DNA of 64,000 bases from Akebia trifoliata (GCA_017979445.1 CM030714.1:48127220-48191219); one strand, 5' to 3'; counted from the stretch's first letter, positions 12,679 through 25,054 are shown. Numbers and translations are program-made. Notes: generated from the sequence alone by a model not told the origin.

Positions 12679-12790
12679 TAACATACAAAAAGGTTGGTTT
12701 TTTTTTTCTGTTTTTTAAGAGTGTGTGTGTGGATAAGTTGGACTTGAACCCACGGCCTCAAAGTTGTTTTGCATACCTACCATGCTATGG
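12679..12790 (-). mobile_element. tRNA-derived SINE-like insertion, copy A only
   Basis: Read on the minus strand it has a pol III box-A-like TAGCATGGTAGG, a box B GTGGGTTCAAGTCC about 35 bp downstream, a (CA)n stretch and an A-rich tail (T-run at 12698-12707 on the plus strand). Copy B of the duplication reads straight through the site. The flanks GTCAAA and GTTCAAA look like an imperfect target-site duplication. Confidence 0.6.
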
Positions 12791-15149
12791 TTCAAAGCCC
12801 CGTACATTGATCTCTTATACTCTCAGCATCATCCAAGGTGGTAGGGAAAGCTTTTATGGCATGGGAATTGAGTGCCCTGGCCGACATGAGGGATAGCAAG
12901 TGCACCATACTTGATTGTTAGTGGGGTAGGAGCTGATGTAGTGCTGGGCACACATGTCTTGAGGTTGTCATCAAGTCATGACTCATGTCAATATAATTAA
13001 GAATAGCCACTTCAAATAGGAGTATTAGTGTATTACCATCCCATACACTCCAATAAATACGACGATGAAGGTTATTGGCATGAGATGATGAGTCTTGTGC
13101 TGAAATGACTTCTATCAAATTATTTTCATAGAAATCTTATATTTTTACATATAAATTTGACTATTATAATTAATATTTAGAAAATCGTTCAACAGACCGA
13201 AGTGATTTAAATGTTGATTTATGTCAAAGAATGAAAATATATAATAGGTTAATTTTTGCATCGAACTTGTACAAATGAAATTGTTCAATATATTGGGTGT
13301 GTATTGTTGGCAAATCAACATTAGCTAATTTTTTAAAATTACAAAATTTTCTTGGATTATATTGAATGTGTATCGATTTGAATTTTTTTTTTTTTTTTTT
13401 TTAAAAACCTCTTAAATTAAGAGAACTTCCATTGCCACATTAATTTTTTTCTCAAAATATCCGCAATAATAAAATTAAATGGACTTCAAAGATGTGTACA
13501 TAAGATTTTCTAAATATTAATCATGAGACTCCGCTCGTTTTCTCTTCAACTAAAATCATAAACTTAAAATTTACTCTCAACGCCAAATCCAAATCCCAAC
13601 CATTTGAACCCTATAAAAAAACACTTGGACATAATCAACTTCCTCTAATTCTATAATCATCAATCCATTATTAACATTAATGGCCTAAGAGTTCATTTGG
13701 GTCCGCATTTGGCTAGTTTGAAGAAAGTATGGACGCATTAATGGAAAATTTAAGAAGTTGATGATGGGCTTTTGGAGAGGTACGAGTACAGATTATTGAG
13801 GATGTGGTTGTGAAAATGTCTGATGTAAAAGAAAGAGAAAAGTACAATGAGAGGAGATATAATGAAAAAAAAGAAGCAGCAAAGAGGGCAAACAATCGCA
13901 CACATAACACAAGGATTTACATGGTTCTTCAGTATGCCTATGTCCACGGATCAGATCTTTAGTCTAATCACACTATTTTCTTTTGAGTTTTTCATCCCCT
14001 AGGGTTCTCTAGCAAAAACTTGAGTAGAGAAAATGAGTCTATCTCCCCAAAATAGAAAAACTTTTAAGAAAATATTACATAATTACCTTTTTTTAAACCC
14101 TTAGGAGTGCTATCTCTTGCACGCTCGCAACTCAACTTATCACCAATAAAATACAAGAAGTTGTGCATGTTTTGGTAAATCGGCCTTTATACAACATGAA
14201 GAGAGAGAGAGAGAGAGTGTGTGAAAGATGCACCATTTAAGTATTTCAACGTGATGGGCTTCTCACAAGGAATTAAATCAATAGGGGAACAAACCATGGG
14301 CTATGAGAAAGATATGTGGCTGAGTCAGGTCTGTTTAAGTGGGCTAAATTGATCTTGGAGACCAACCCGGCCAATGTAATAAGGTCTATCCATCACGTCC
14401 TCACGGATTAAATTATTAGTTGAGTTTATTTCTTATTAGGATTTGTTTCATTTATGTAATCCAGGTTCATATAATTAAATCAAGAATCAATAGAATTCAA
14501 TTCCTCTCTAAAGTGCTCAACATCTTACATTTTTGTAACATTTCATTGATAACTAGACAATCCATCATTAATATATTTAAGGTTTATTGTAATTTATAAC
14601 TATTTGATCTTGGTAATCGTTGATGGGTCAATTGGAGCCTCAATTATAAAATTCAAATGTTGCTTAAACCCATGCAGGCTTGCATTAATGTTTATGAATA
14701 GTAGGATTTGGGATGGGTCTAGACACCATGAAATTCTCTATTTTCTAAGCATTTGAGGTGTGACCACTATGTTACAAACTCAGCTTTCTGTGTATCCAAA
14801 TTTTATCCATTAATTTCGTTGGATCTTCTGAAACATTGCAAGTTTAGTAGATTATTAATTTGGTTTGCAAATTAACATAAAGAAATAGGTAAGTTGAAGA
14901 ATTGAAAATTATTTGTTTTAACAATTAAGGAGAATATGGATTAATGACACCAATTATTGGTGTCGATACCTCTCCATGGATATATGTCTCTTGTGGTAAA
15001 ATACTTTTAAATTGGGTCAGTAGTTTTTATTCGTTTTAGAACTGTTTTGGTAATTTTCTTCAATATATGTTTATTTATTTTTCAAATTTAAATTTCACAA
15101 ATTGAATTTGAATTTTTATGAAAGAAATAAGAGAAATGAACGAAGACTA

Positions 15150-15440
15150 TAAACAATAATGCTCAAGTGACCTCAGGCTGGAATCTCATATCGCACTTCT
15201 TGAAGCGAAAGTGTATGGGAACCATAGATGCTTTTCATCGAGATATGATAAATAATGACAACAATAATGCTGAAGTGACCTCAATTTGGAATCTCTTATC
15301 ACACTTCTTGAAGTGAAAGTGTATGAGAACTATAGATGTTTTTGATCGAGTGAAAAGGCATCTATAGTAGTTATTCACTTTCATGTCAAGAAGTGCGATA
15401 TGAGGTTCTAGCTTGAGGTCACTCCAACACCTATCTTTAC
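15150..15440. repeat. Direct plus inverted repeat block in copy B
   Basis: Counterpart of 12008-12290, with the same three modules (two direct, one inverted) and modest divergence. Confidence 0.65.
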
Positions 15441-17287
15441 TATGATATTAAGAGAAGAATGAGTATTGTTGATGCAAAATTATAGTAGTTATTATTTTTA
15501 TTTTTTTTCAAATAATATAATGTCTTGTATATTCGTTTACTATGTAATATGTAATATTCGACCTAGATACCAATTAGTTGAAAATACAGGGTTATCTCAA
15601 AGTTCTGTAAGGACAATTGCTCCCACAGGCTCCTTACTAGCTCTGTCCATGGCATGGGCTTGTAGTGTTAAGGGATTCTAAAAAAAAAAAAATTATCTTC
15701 TAAGAAAAATATTGTGTTTGCCTTAAAAGATTAAAACTGATCTCTAAGAAATATGCATTTTCCCTCTAATCCTAACAGTTATGTCGATGGAGAGCCTCAA
15801 CCGTGGGTTGAGGTTAGATGGGTCAAAGCCCCGTACATCGATCTCTTGTACTCTCAGCATCATCCAAGGTGGTAGGGTAAGCTTTTATGGCATGGGAATT
15901 GAGTGCCCTTGCCGACATTAGGGATAACAAGTGCACCATACTTGATTGTTAATGGGGTAGGAGCTGATGTAGTGTTGGGCACACGTCTTGAGGTTGTCAT
16001 CAAGTCATGACTCATGTCAATATAATTAAGAATAGCCACTTCAAATAGGAGTATTAGTGTATTACCATCCCACATACTCCAATAAATACGATGATGAAGG
16101 TCACTTGCATGAGATGACGAGTCTTGTGCTGAAATGACTTCTATCAAATTATTTTCATAGAAATCTTATATTTTTACATATAAATTTGATTATTATAACT
16201 AATATTTAGAAAATCATTCAACAGACCGAAGTGATTTAAATGTTGATTTATGTCAAAGAATGAAAAGATATAATAGGTTAATTTTTGCGTTGAACTTGTA
16301 CAAATGAAATTGTTCAATTTATTGGCAAATCAACATTAGGTAATTTTTTAAAATTACAAAATGTTCTTGGATTACATTGAATGTATATCGATTTGATTTT
16401 TTTTTTTTTTTAAACCTTTGAAAATAAGAGAACTTCTATTACCACATTAATTTTTTTTCTTACAATAAATATCCGCAATAATAAAATTAAATGGATTTCA
16501 AAGATGTGGACATAAGATTTTCTAAATATTCATCATGAGACTCCTTTCGATTTCTATAAACTTAAAATTTACTCTCATCGCCAAATCCAAATCCAAAACC
16601 CATCCATTTGAACCCTATAAAAAATAAAAAAAATAAAAAATAAAAAACCTTGCACATAATCAACTTCCTCTAATTCTATTATCATCAATCCATTATTAAC
16701 ATTAATGGCCCTAAGAGTTTATTTGAGTCCGCGTTTAGCTGGGTTGAAGAAAGTATGGACACATTAAAGGAAAATTTAAGAAGTTGATGATGGGATTTTG
16801 ATGAAGTTGAAAAAGTTTAGAGGAAATGGAATATTAAAATTAGGAATGGTGTATTTGGGATTTTGGAGAGGTACAAGTAAAGATTATTGAGGATATGGTT
16901 GTGAAAATCTCGGACGAAAAAGAAAGAGAAAAGTAAAAGGAGAGGAGATATAATGAAAAAAAAAGCAGCAGCAAAAAGGGCAAACAATCGCACGTAGAAC
17001 ACAAGGATTTACATGGTTCTTCAATAAGCCTATGTCCACGGATCAGATCAAGAATTCAATCACACTATTTTCTTTTGAGTTTTGCATCCCCTAGAGTTCT
17101 CTAGCAAAAAACTTGAGTAGAGAAAATGACTCTGTCTCCCCTTAAAAATAGAAAAACCTTTAAGAAAATATTACATAATTGTCTTTTTGTAAATCCCTGG
17201 CAGGAGGTGTTAATTCTCGCACCCTCGCAACTCAACTTATCACCAATAAAATATAAGACATTTACACAACATGGAGAGAGAGAGAGA

Positions 17288-17453
17288 CTAGTCTGGTCTT
17301 TCTATGGTCTCAAGTTCAAATCCCACTACCCATAAAAAACCTTGGTGACCACGCACCGCTCCACGTAGTGGGGTATAGCCTGAGTGCGGGGCGTAGGGAC
17401 TAGTCTGGTGCGTGTAAACTGGCCCGGATACCCTTCGTTATCAAAAAAAAAAA
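17288..17453 (+). mobile_element. 5'-truncated SINE inside (GA)n, copy B only
   Basis: The 166-bp insert has a box-B-like CAAGTTCAAATCCCACT near its 5' side, a GC-rich body (TGAGTGCGGGGCGTAGGGAC, GGCCCGGATACCC) and a 3' tail TTATC plus A12. It is flanked on both sides by GAGAGAGAGA, consistent with a target-site duplication in the microsatellite that is uninterrupted in copy A. No box A is visible. Confidence 0.7.
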
Positions 17454-18287
17454 GAGAGAGAGAGAGATGCGCCATTTTAAGTATTTCAATGGGTTTCTCA
17501 TAAGGAATTAAATTAATAGGGCAACAAAACATGGGCAACGAGAAAGATATGTGGTTTAGCCCAAAGGATGTCAGATCAGGCTGAGTCAGGTGTGTTTAAG
17601 TGGGCTCAATTCATCTTGGATGCCAACCCGGCCAATGTAATAAGGTCTATCCATTACGCCCTCATGGATTAAATTATTAGTTGAGTTTATTTCTTATTGG
17701 GATTTGTTTCATTTATGTAATCCAGGTTCATATAATTAAATCAAGAATCAATAGAATTCAATTCCTCTCTAAAGTGCTCAACAACATCTTACATTTTTGT
17801 AGCATTTCATTGATAACTAGACAATCCATCATTGATATATTTAAGGTTGGCAACCCTTTATTGTAATTTATAACTATTTGATCTTGGTAATCGTTGATGG
17901 GTCAATTGGAGCCTCAATTATAAAATTCAAATGTTGCTTAAACCCATGTAGGCTTGCATAAAAGTTTATGAATAGTAGGATTTGGGATGGCATGAAATTC
18001 TCAATTTCTAAGCATTTGAAGTGTGAACCACTATGTTACAAACTCAGCTTTCTGTGTATCCAAATTTTATCCATAATTTCATTGGTTCTTCTGAAACAGT
18101 GCAAATTTAGTAGATTATTAATTTGGTTTGGCTACATTGTATCATGCGGCTGCCGGTCATATTTCAAATGACCCATTAACATCTCAACGACAATGGTGTT
18201 CATTGTGCCTTGGAGTGATTACTAGACCAAAATTGTGTATGTTTTTTCTAGCAATTCTTTTGATTTCAGTCAATAGTGCTGTCAAAA

Positions 18288-18375
18288 CATCCATTGCTCA
18301 TGCCTCATGGAATGAATGGGACATAGCCTGAGAATCCAAGCACCCAAAATGAACAAGATGGTGCACATGTCACCA
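18288..18375 (-). pseudogene. Antisense relic of a cysteine protease exon 1
   Basis: Read on the minus strand, TTCATTTTGGGTGCTTGG, TCTCAGGCTATGTC, CATGAGGCA and GAGCAATGGATG appear in order. These match the signal-peptide and prodomain start of the protease genes downstream (motifs GVWASQ, E-A, HEQWM), most closely the gene at 22069. The reading frame is broken by a deletion of about 20 bp (the SMTER-coding part), and similarity stops after GGATG. It shows that a fourth, inverted protease copy once existed here. Confidence 0.65.
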
Positions 18376-18802
18376 ATTTTGTGTTTAAGCCACAGTTTAC
18401 CAACTACAATCCAAGATTACAAGGGACATTGTCGACAAATCTAGGGTTTCCTACTAAGGATTAAGGTGAGATTGAATAAATTAAAAGAAATTTACTATAG
18501 AGGTTAAAGAGGTTGAAGATAATAGATTATGAGACAAAAATAAGCGGTTTTCTGGCTAGAGGTTAAAGACGAGGGCATTTAAGTCATTTAGTATTAATCT
18601 TTAAGAGAAGACCGAGGTCAAGGAGGGCATGTCATTTGTTTGAAAACAAAGGCTACCTAAAATATAAGCCAAAACTTGGAGGGGCATGTTCAAAATCATC
18701 CTAAATTCAAGAATTAATCAAACAACCATATAAGATGACAAAGAAATGAGATACAAAAGAAGAGCTATATATAGATGACTCTATTTCCTTTATTTATTAA
18801 AA

Positions 18803-18936
18803 TTGAATGTGAATATAGAGGAGGAGCAATGTAGACAAAAATAGGTTTCACTTTGCCGTTCAGGGCACACTATTACAATAGGGTTAATTCTAAACAACAT
18901 AACAAATCCTTAAGCAAATATGTGACACTATATAAA
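18803..18936 (+). promoter_or_regulatory. Shared protease promoter module and TATA box (gene 1)
   Basis: A block with TAGAGGAGGAGCAA, GTAGAC and TTTCACTTTGCCG followed by GGGCACAC is repeated upstream of all three protease genes. The TATA box TATATAAA is at 18929-18936, about 70 bp before the ATG, followed by the conserved leader CTCTAAAGCCCCTCCACCAA. This is sequence evidence for co-inherited regulation; the bound factors are unknown. Confidence 0.6.
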
Positions 18937-19007
18937 CTCTAAAGCCCCTCCACCAATAACAACATTCCTCAACAAATAAACAATATCTTCCAAGTACTAA
19001 GAAAAAC

Positions 19008-20268
19008 ATGGCGGCTTCAGCGTGTCAATCACAATGCATGTTTGTGGCCTTTTTCATTTTGGGTGTTTGGGCATCTCAGGTCATGCCTCGAACACTCCAT
19101 GAGGAGTCCATGACAGAGAGGCATGAACAATGGATGGCTCATTACGGGCGCACTTATGAAAATACTGCAGAGAAGGAGATGCGCTTCGAGATATTCAAGG
19201 ACAATGTAGATTTCATAGAATCTTTTAACAGTGTTGGAGACCGACCCTACAAGCTAAGCGTCAATGAATTTGCAGATCAAACCAATGAAGAGTTTAAGGC
19301 CTCTCGTAACGGATATAAAAGGTCTTTGAAATCAAGGACATCAGCAATGACTTCCTTCAGACATGAAAATGTCACTGCAGCGCCGTCTAGTATGGACTGG
19401 AGAAAGAAAGGAGCCGTTACTCCCATTAAAAACCAAGGCCAATGTGGTAAGCAATAATATATCTTAGAGAGCGCAAACGTTACGTTTGATTACACAAAAT
19501 TGCATTTGGTTCGGTCGTATAAAAATGTGCTTTTGTAAAGTGGATTTCAGTTACAAAAAAAATATTCAAAATAATATGATCCCCAATTCTTTGTCCTACG
19601 ATCAATACACATTATTTGTTTCTCCTTGTTAGATGTCTTGCTAACTCATTCGTCTAATTGATCAATTGTTGTGCATAGGATGTTGTTGGGCATTCTCAGC
19701 TGTAGCGGCAATGGAAGGTATTACTCAGCTCACTACCAATAAGTTGATCTCCCTATCTGAGCAAGAGCTAGTGGACTGTGATACTAGCGGTGAGGATCAA
19801 GGCTGCGAGGGTGGTCTCATGGATGATGCCTTTGATTTCATCCAACAAAATCAAGGCCTAACCACTGAAGCAAATTACCCATACAAGGGAGTTGATGGCA
19901 CTTGCAACAGAAAGAAGGCAGCTTCCCATGCAGCTGATATCAATGGTTATGAAGATGTACCAGCCAACAATGAGAAGGCGTTATTGAAAGCTGTATCTAA
20001 GCAACCAGTTTCAGTGGCCATTGATGCTAGTGGATCTGCCTTCCAATTCTACTCGAGTGGCATATTCACGGGAGATTGTGGCACCGAGTTAGACCATGGT
20101 GTTACTGCAGTAGGCTACGGGAGTAGCGGTGGGACTGAATATTGGTTGGTTAAGAACTCATGGGGCACCGAATGGGGTGAAGATGGATATATAAGAATGC
20201 AACGAGATATTGATGCCAAGGAAGGTCTTTGTGGTATTGCAATGGATGCCTCCTACCCAACTGCTTAG
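19008..20268 (+). CDS. SAG39-like: SAG12/SAG39-type papain-like cysteine protease 1
   Basis: Secreted or vacuolar C1A endopeptidase of the senescence-associated SAG12 group. Two exons, 19008-19446 and 19679-20268, joined by a GT-AG intron that splits the Gly codon just before the active site; the product is 342 residues, normal for the family. Order: signal peptide (about residues 1-23), I29 inhibitory prodomain with ERFNIN-type residues ([18 protein letters not shown]) and NEFAD, an NVT glycosylation site, and the mature enzyme from about residue 125 (APSSMDW). The catalytic Cys is residue 149 in QCGCCWAFS, His 286 in LDHGV and Asn 306 in KNSWG; the oxyanion Gln is in KNQGQCG. All key residues are present. 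First of three tandem genes. Expression during senescence is family inference. Confidence 0.93.
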
Positions 20269-21848
20269 ACAAATACATGATAATAGAATATTAAGAGGAA
20301 GGAAAGAAGTCTTTTCGTTATACTTTCAGACATTTGTAATTTAAAACTACATGTGTTAATGTATATTTGTATGTGTTTTTCGCAATCGAAGTATATGGTA
20401 GTTCAATTATGTGATTTGTCACTGAATTCGAGTGCAAGTAATAACTAATAAGCATGACAGAAAAAGTTCTAAGTAAAATTCTCATTTAATTTATTTTTTT
20501 AAAAGGAACTCATAAACTGCTCCATGCAACAACAACAATAAAAAAGAGTTGTTTGTAGAGAAATCGCTCCAAGAACAATAAAGAATAAAATTAAGAACAA
20601 GATGCAAACACACAAAAAAAGCACAGATTTTTACATCCTTGGATCACACCGATTCCACTATGAAGAGAAAATTCTCAGTTACTGATTACAACTCTTCACC
20701 CCAATAAACCATAACTAAGGTTTTACGTAATACCAATGAAATTACGAAAATGACCTTGGGAAATGATGAACAGTACTCCTTGCTGTCTAGTATCATCAAG
20801 CTCCACAGACCATATGTCCACAACATTTTGCAAAAGATCCTAGGGTTGAAGAGGTAAACAAGATTCAACTGGATGGCCACCCTTCCTCAAGATTGTTTAT
20901 ATGAAAATCTGTGATCTTCAGTCCACAGCGTGAGCTTGTTTTTTGTATGGGTACATATTTCCAGCGTTAACTTATAAGATGGTGCTGATGGGGTCGATCA
21001 AAAGGAGAGTCGATCACATCAATGTTGAAAAGGTACCTTAGATCATCAGATCCATGGTGCTGAAAACTGCATGATCGACACGAAAACACCTTCTGGTTTG
21101 GTATAATTTTAGACTTTCTTCTGGTTTTTGAGGTTCTATCATCCTTTCTATTTAGAGTCAATTATTAATTCCATTTTTTTGCTACAAATTTAACTATAAA
21201 TTAACATAATTTTAACTGGTTTAAATGGCTTGTTCCCATTCCAAAGGCCTTAGGTGCTTGTTTTGAAAACAGACAATGAGTACTATAGACGGTTGTTGGT
21301 TATTGGAGTTTCAATTTTTATATCACATAATAATTACATTGAAGAACTTAGTCTGGAGCCTTTAAATCATATGAAAATCCTATCTAAACAAAATGAAATC
21401 GCTCCAAGAACAATAAAAAAAGTTGAACAGTCCAGCATGTTAATTTTTTTGGTAACAAAATCTTACCATTGTTAATTTTTTGATATTTAAAAAAAAAATT
21501 CCTTTTAGGATAATTTTTTGTAAATTAAAAGGAAAATTTATGGTCTATATTTGTCTTTAAATCCCTACGAATCACTTCCGGACTCAACAATATATTCGAC
21601 AATGTGAGTCAAACACTGTTGGAGATTAGAAAAATCTAAGGGCCTAAATGATTGTGCATAGAAAATGGGCAGGAAAAAGTTTTTTCCTGAAAAATGTGAT
21701 TTTAAGGTGTATAATTGTGTACTTCCCCTGAAATCAATTTTCATTAGAACAATAAAATTGATTCAAGGCTATCCTAAAGGACTGTATAAAAAGACAAAGA
21801 TATGAAAGACAAAGGAAGAGCTAATTGATTCTATGGTGTATTAAAATG
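20269..21848. other. Spacer between protease genes 1 and 2
   Basis: The 3' flank has a conserved tail (AATCGAAGTA, CAATTATGTGATTTGT) also present after gene 2, so the duplication unit includes the 3' UTR. A possible LTR-retrotransposon remnant related to 6186 lies at about 20560-20690 (AAATCGCTCCAAGAACAATA, also near 21397). No other gene was seen. Confidence 0.45.
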
Positions 21849-21998
21849 GAATGTTAATTTAGAGGAGGAGCAACGTAGACGAAACCAGGATTCACATTGC
21901 CGGGCACACTGCAAAGAAGGGTCCCTATCAGTCAAAATGAAACCATAAAATAAAATTAGGACCCACGCTTTAGAAAATGTGTGACACTATTATATAAA
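21849..21998 (+). promoter_or_regulatory. Shared protease promoter module and TATA box (gene 2)
   Basis: The same GAGGAGGAGCAACGTAGAC and TTCACATTGCCGGGCACAC block is present; TATA box TATATAAA is at 21991-21998, followed by CTCTAAAGCCCCTAC. The spacing to the ATG resembles gene 1. Confidence 0.6.
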
Positions 21999-22068
21999 CT
22001 CTAAAGCCCCTACATCAAAAACAATAACATTCCTTAACAAACTCTTTCTTGTAAGTACTAAGAAAAAC

Positions 22069-23259
22069 ATGTCTTCAGCGTATCTATTGCAATGTATGTG
22101 TGTCACCTTCTTCATTTTGTGTGTTTGGGCTTCTCAGGCTATGTCTCGTGCACTCAATGAGGCATCCATGACAGAGAGGCACGAACAATGGATGGTCCGT
22201 TATGGGCGCACTTATGAGGATGCCACAGAGAAGGAGATGCGCTTCAAGAAATTCAAGGATAATGTAGAATTCATAGATTCTTTTAACAGTGTCGGAGACC
22301 GACCCTACAAGCTAAGTGTCAATGAATTTGCAGACCAAAGTAACGAAGAATTTAGGGCCTCTCGCAACGGGTATAAGAGGTCATCCCAACCGAGATCATC
22401 AGCTATAGTGTCCTTCAGATATGAAAATGTCACTGCCACGCCGTCTAGTATGGACTGGAGAAAGAAAGGAGCTGTTACTCCTATCAAAAACCAAGGCCAA
22501 TGTGGTAAGCAGTACATACTATAATATTTAAGTGTAATTTTATGAAGTTGATTTCAGAAGAACTCGTAAAGAAAATAGAAAAATGTAACGTGGTTATATG
22601 TTCCTCTTTCTTTACTGAATGCTTTCTAGCTCTGTTGTTTGATTTTTCTTTTTTTTTGGTACATAGGTAGTTGTTGGGCATTCTCAGCTGTGGCGGCAAT
22701 GGAAGGTATTACCGAGCTTACAACGAGTAAGTTGATCTCTCTGTCCGAGCAAGAGGTGGTGGACTGTGATACCAAAGGCGAGGATCAAGGCTGCATGGGC
22801 GGCTTAATGGAGGATGCCTTCCTATTCATCCAACACAATGGAGGCCTAACCACTGAAACTAAATACCCATACAAGGGGGTTGATGGAACTTGCAACACCA
22901 AGAAAGCATCTTCCCATGCAGCACAAATTAATGGTTATGAAATTGTACCAGCCAACAATGAGAAGGCATTATTGAAAGCTGTATCTAAGCAGCCAGTTTC
23001 TGTTTCCATCGACGCTAGTGGATCTGCCTTCCAATTCTACTCAAGTGGCATATTTACGGGTGATTGTGGCACAGAGCTGGACCATGGTGTTACTGCAGTG
23101 GGGTATGGGACAAGTAGCAATGGGACCAAATATTGGTTGGTTAAGAACTCGTGGGGCACCGAATGGGGTGAAGATGGATACATAAGAATGCAACGAGATA
23201 TAGATGCCAAGGAAGGTATTTGTGGTATTGCTATGGATTCTTCCTACCCAACTGCTTGA
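22069..23259 (+). CDS. SAG39-like: SAG12/SAG39-type papain-like cysteine protease 2
   Basis: Paralogue of the genes at 19008 and 25364. Exons 22069-22504 and 22667-23259, same intron position and phase, 342 residues. Signal peptide, I29 prodomain ([17 protein letters not shown]) and C1 catalytic domain are complete: Cys 148, His 285 and Asn 306. It is the most divergent of the three. The active site reads CGSCWAFS, the common papain form, where the other two have CGCCWAFS. It also has [10 protein letters not shown], a one-residue insertion (GTSSNG) and [10 protein letters not shown] in place of [10 protein letters not shown]. An intact gene with the same promoter module; vacuolar or secreted proteolysis is inferred. 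Confidence 0.93.
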
Positions 23260-23603
23260 AAAATACTTGATAATAGAATAACTAGAGGAAGAAAAGAAAA
23301 AAAGAAGTTTGTATAGAGATGCATGGTTTTATAGTGTGTCTACAGAAGTCCCTCTTTATACTTTCAGATGTCTGTATTTTCAAACTACTTGTATTACTAT
23401 ATATATGAGTTTTTCGCAATTAAAGTACATGGTACTTCAATTATGTGATTTGTTACTGGATTTGAGCACATCGTAATAACTAATAAGCACGACAACAAAA
23501 ATTCACAAAGTAATTGAAAAGGCAAAGATGGTATACATGAAATCTATTTGTCCAATTTTTTATATACCTGAGTTGATCACACTACGAATGGGGAAGTTTT
23601 TTC

Positions 23604-23772
23604 CTCAGAGACTTTTTTGTCACAGCGCTCACAGGCTCTCTCCATTGTGTGACATGCGCATCCCAACAAGGGCAGTTTTGTAAATTTGAGAATGCTCTCA
23701 ATTGTCAATACACACAGGCTAATGTGATTGTTCGGTCCCGGATCCTGTAAGTGCTGTGACCAAAGTCCGAGC
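23604..23772. mobile_element. MITE with GTCACAGC termini
   Basis: The inverted ends GACTTTTTTGTCACAGCGCT then CACAGG, and reversed GGACTTTGGTCACAGCACTT then ACAGG, pair over roughly 30 bp. The interior has GGGCAGTTTTGTAAATTTG. It has no coding capacity and sits between protease genes 2 and 3. Confidence 0.7.
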
Positions 23773-24025
23773 AATTTTTTTTTCCTAAGAACGAGTCTGG
23801 ACATTTAATTTATATGGCAGAGTCTATCAAAATCATGGGCTCTCGCTGTTGCACATTTTTTTCACTTGTTGGAATAACTTTAAAAGATAATGTTATCAAT
23901 TGCTCTCTTCGAAGTTCAAACCAAACAAACATTGCAAGAATTGGAAGAAATTTTTCATTAAAAAAGGATCTCTTTTTCTTTAGATACCAACTTAAAAGGA
24001 CCAATTTGGGACTTTCAAGAAGCCA

Positions 24026-24029
24026 CCCC

Positions 24030-24091
<62 letters not shown>
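24026..24091. repeat. C25-A10-(TA)15 compound simple repeat
   Basis: An uninterrupted run of 25 C is followed directly by 10 A and about 15 TA dinucleotides. A C-run/A/(TA)n of the same order but shorter occurs at about 44623-44652, which suggests a repeated design rather than chance. The exact lengths may be assembly artefacts. Confidence 0.8.
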
Positions 24092-24099
<8 letters not shown>

Positions 24100-24424
24100 G
24101 AATTAGAAGCAACTTATCCCTATTGGGGATGGATATTAGCTATCCCGGATAATGCAAGACGGGTGTGCCGTGAGACTCTTGGGTCAATACCCAAGGGGAA
24201 TGTGCTGTGGGTGTGGGAATCCCTCAGATTATGTCACATCCATGCGTGTCATTGAATCATCAAGACATCGTTCCACGTTTGGCACATAAAGGCTTGCATC
24301 AGTTAGGCCGTGAACTAGCACGCCGCACGACCCCATCTGTTGTAGTTCCAATTTGGCCGTGAGTTTTATTTGACAATGTGTGAGTCAGACACTACAAGAG
24401 AGTAGAAAAATCTAGTAAAAATTG

Positions 24425-24806
24425 GGGTGATTTAGATACAACCCTCTACGTTTTGGAGAACATTTAAGATGCCCCCTATGTTTTCAAGCTGATGTCACCG
24501 CCAAATTTGGTCTTATCTGACAAACTAATAGAAAATAACCTCAATGCCCTCATCTTCAACCTATAGCCAATTACATTTGATTTTTCTTCTCAAAATCAGT
24601 CATCTTCAACTTCTCGGGTAAAATCGTTTACCCTTGTCTTCAACCTTAAGATTCTACCCACTTCAACCTTAGAACATCAAGGCAATAGAGGATTTTTGGT
24701 AAAATAGAAAACGATAGAATTTTGAGTAAGAAATTTTTTTTTTTTTTTTCTATAAAGGGTAAAGGTGAGGTTGAAACAATGGATTGAAGATAAGATCATG
24801 TAGAAT

Positions 24807-24841
<35 letters not shown>

Positions 24842-25054
24842 AAACCAGAGGTTGAAGAGCTAAAGAATGATAGATTATGGGAGTAAAATGAAGGAGGTTT
24901 TTGAACTAGAAGATGACGATAAGGACATTTAAGACATTTAGCATTACTCTACAAGAGAAGACTTTGGTTAAGGAGGAAATATCATCTGTTTGAAGAAAAA
25001 AAGGGCATCTCAAATATTAACTAAAACTTGGAGGGGGTATGTCTAAATCACCCT
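24425..25054. mobile_element. hAT-like MITE with 8-bp target duplication
   Basis: The 630-bp element is bounded by GGGTGATTTAGA and its inverted copy TCTAAATCACCC, with the arms continuing (CCCCCTATGTTTT versus GGAGGGGGTATG). AAAAATTG flanks it exactly on both sides (24417-24424 and 25055-25062), an 8-bp target-site duplication typical of hAT elements. The right half is also recognisable upstream of protease gene 1 (about 18540-18700), so an older copy was partly lost there. Internal poly-T and A34 tracts occur. Confidence 0.8.

Larger units (their letters stand above)
11731..14867 (+). repeat. Tandem duplication, copy A (about 3.1 kb)
   Basis: Copy A begins AGAAATAGGTAAGTTGAAGA and ends ATTATTAATTTGGTTTG. 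The same start and end recur at 14881 and 18130, and the sequence between is collinear with scattered substitutions and small indels. Short open frames occur in both copies but none matches a known family and none is better conserved than its surroundings, so I call the unit non-coding. Copy A alone contains the SINE-like insertion at 12679-12790. A microsatellite (GA)n at 14200-14216 marks the site that is filled by a SINE in copy B. Confidence 0.85.
14881..18130 (+). repeat. Tandem duplication, copy B
   Basis: Direct repeat of 11731-14867, separated from it by only about 13 bp. Differences include absence of the copy A SINE, an extra block at 17288-17453 (another SINE), and small indels in poly-A, poly-T and (GA)n tracts. 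The block 16817-17000 and its partner 13713-13940 give CT-rich antisense open frames that are compositional only. Confidence 0.85.

Noticed and set aside
12322..13118. Conserved short open frames in both copies of the tandem duplication (12322, 12918, 15466, 15860)
   Set aside because: The two copies differ by frameshifts and stops at the same rate as flanking sequence, and there is no family match. I treat them as non-coding.
23810..24112. Open frames rich in Pro or Gly across 23.8-24.1 kb
   Set aside because: They owe their length to the C25/A10/(TA)n simple repeat.
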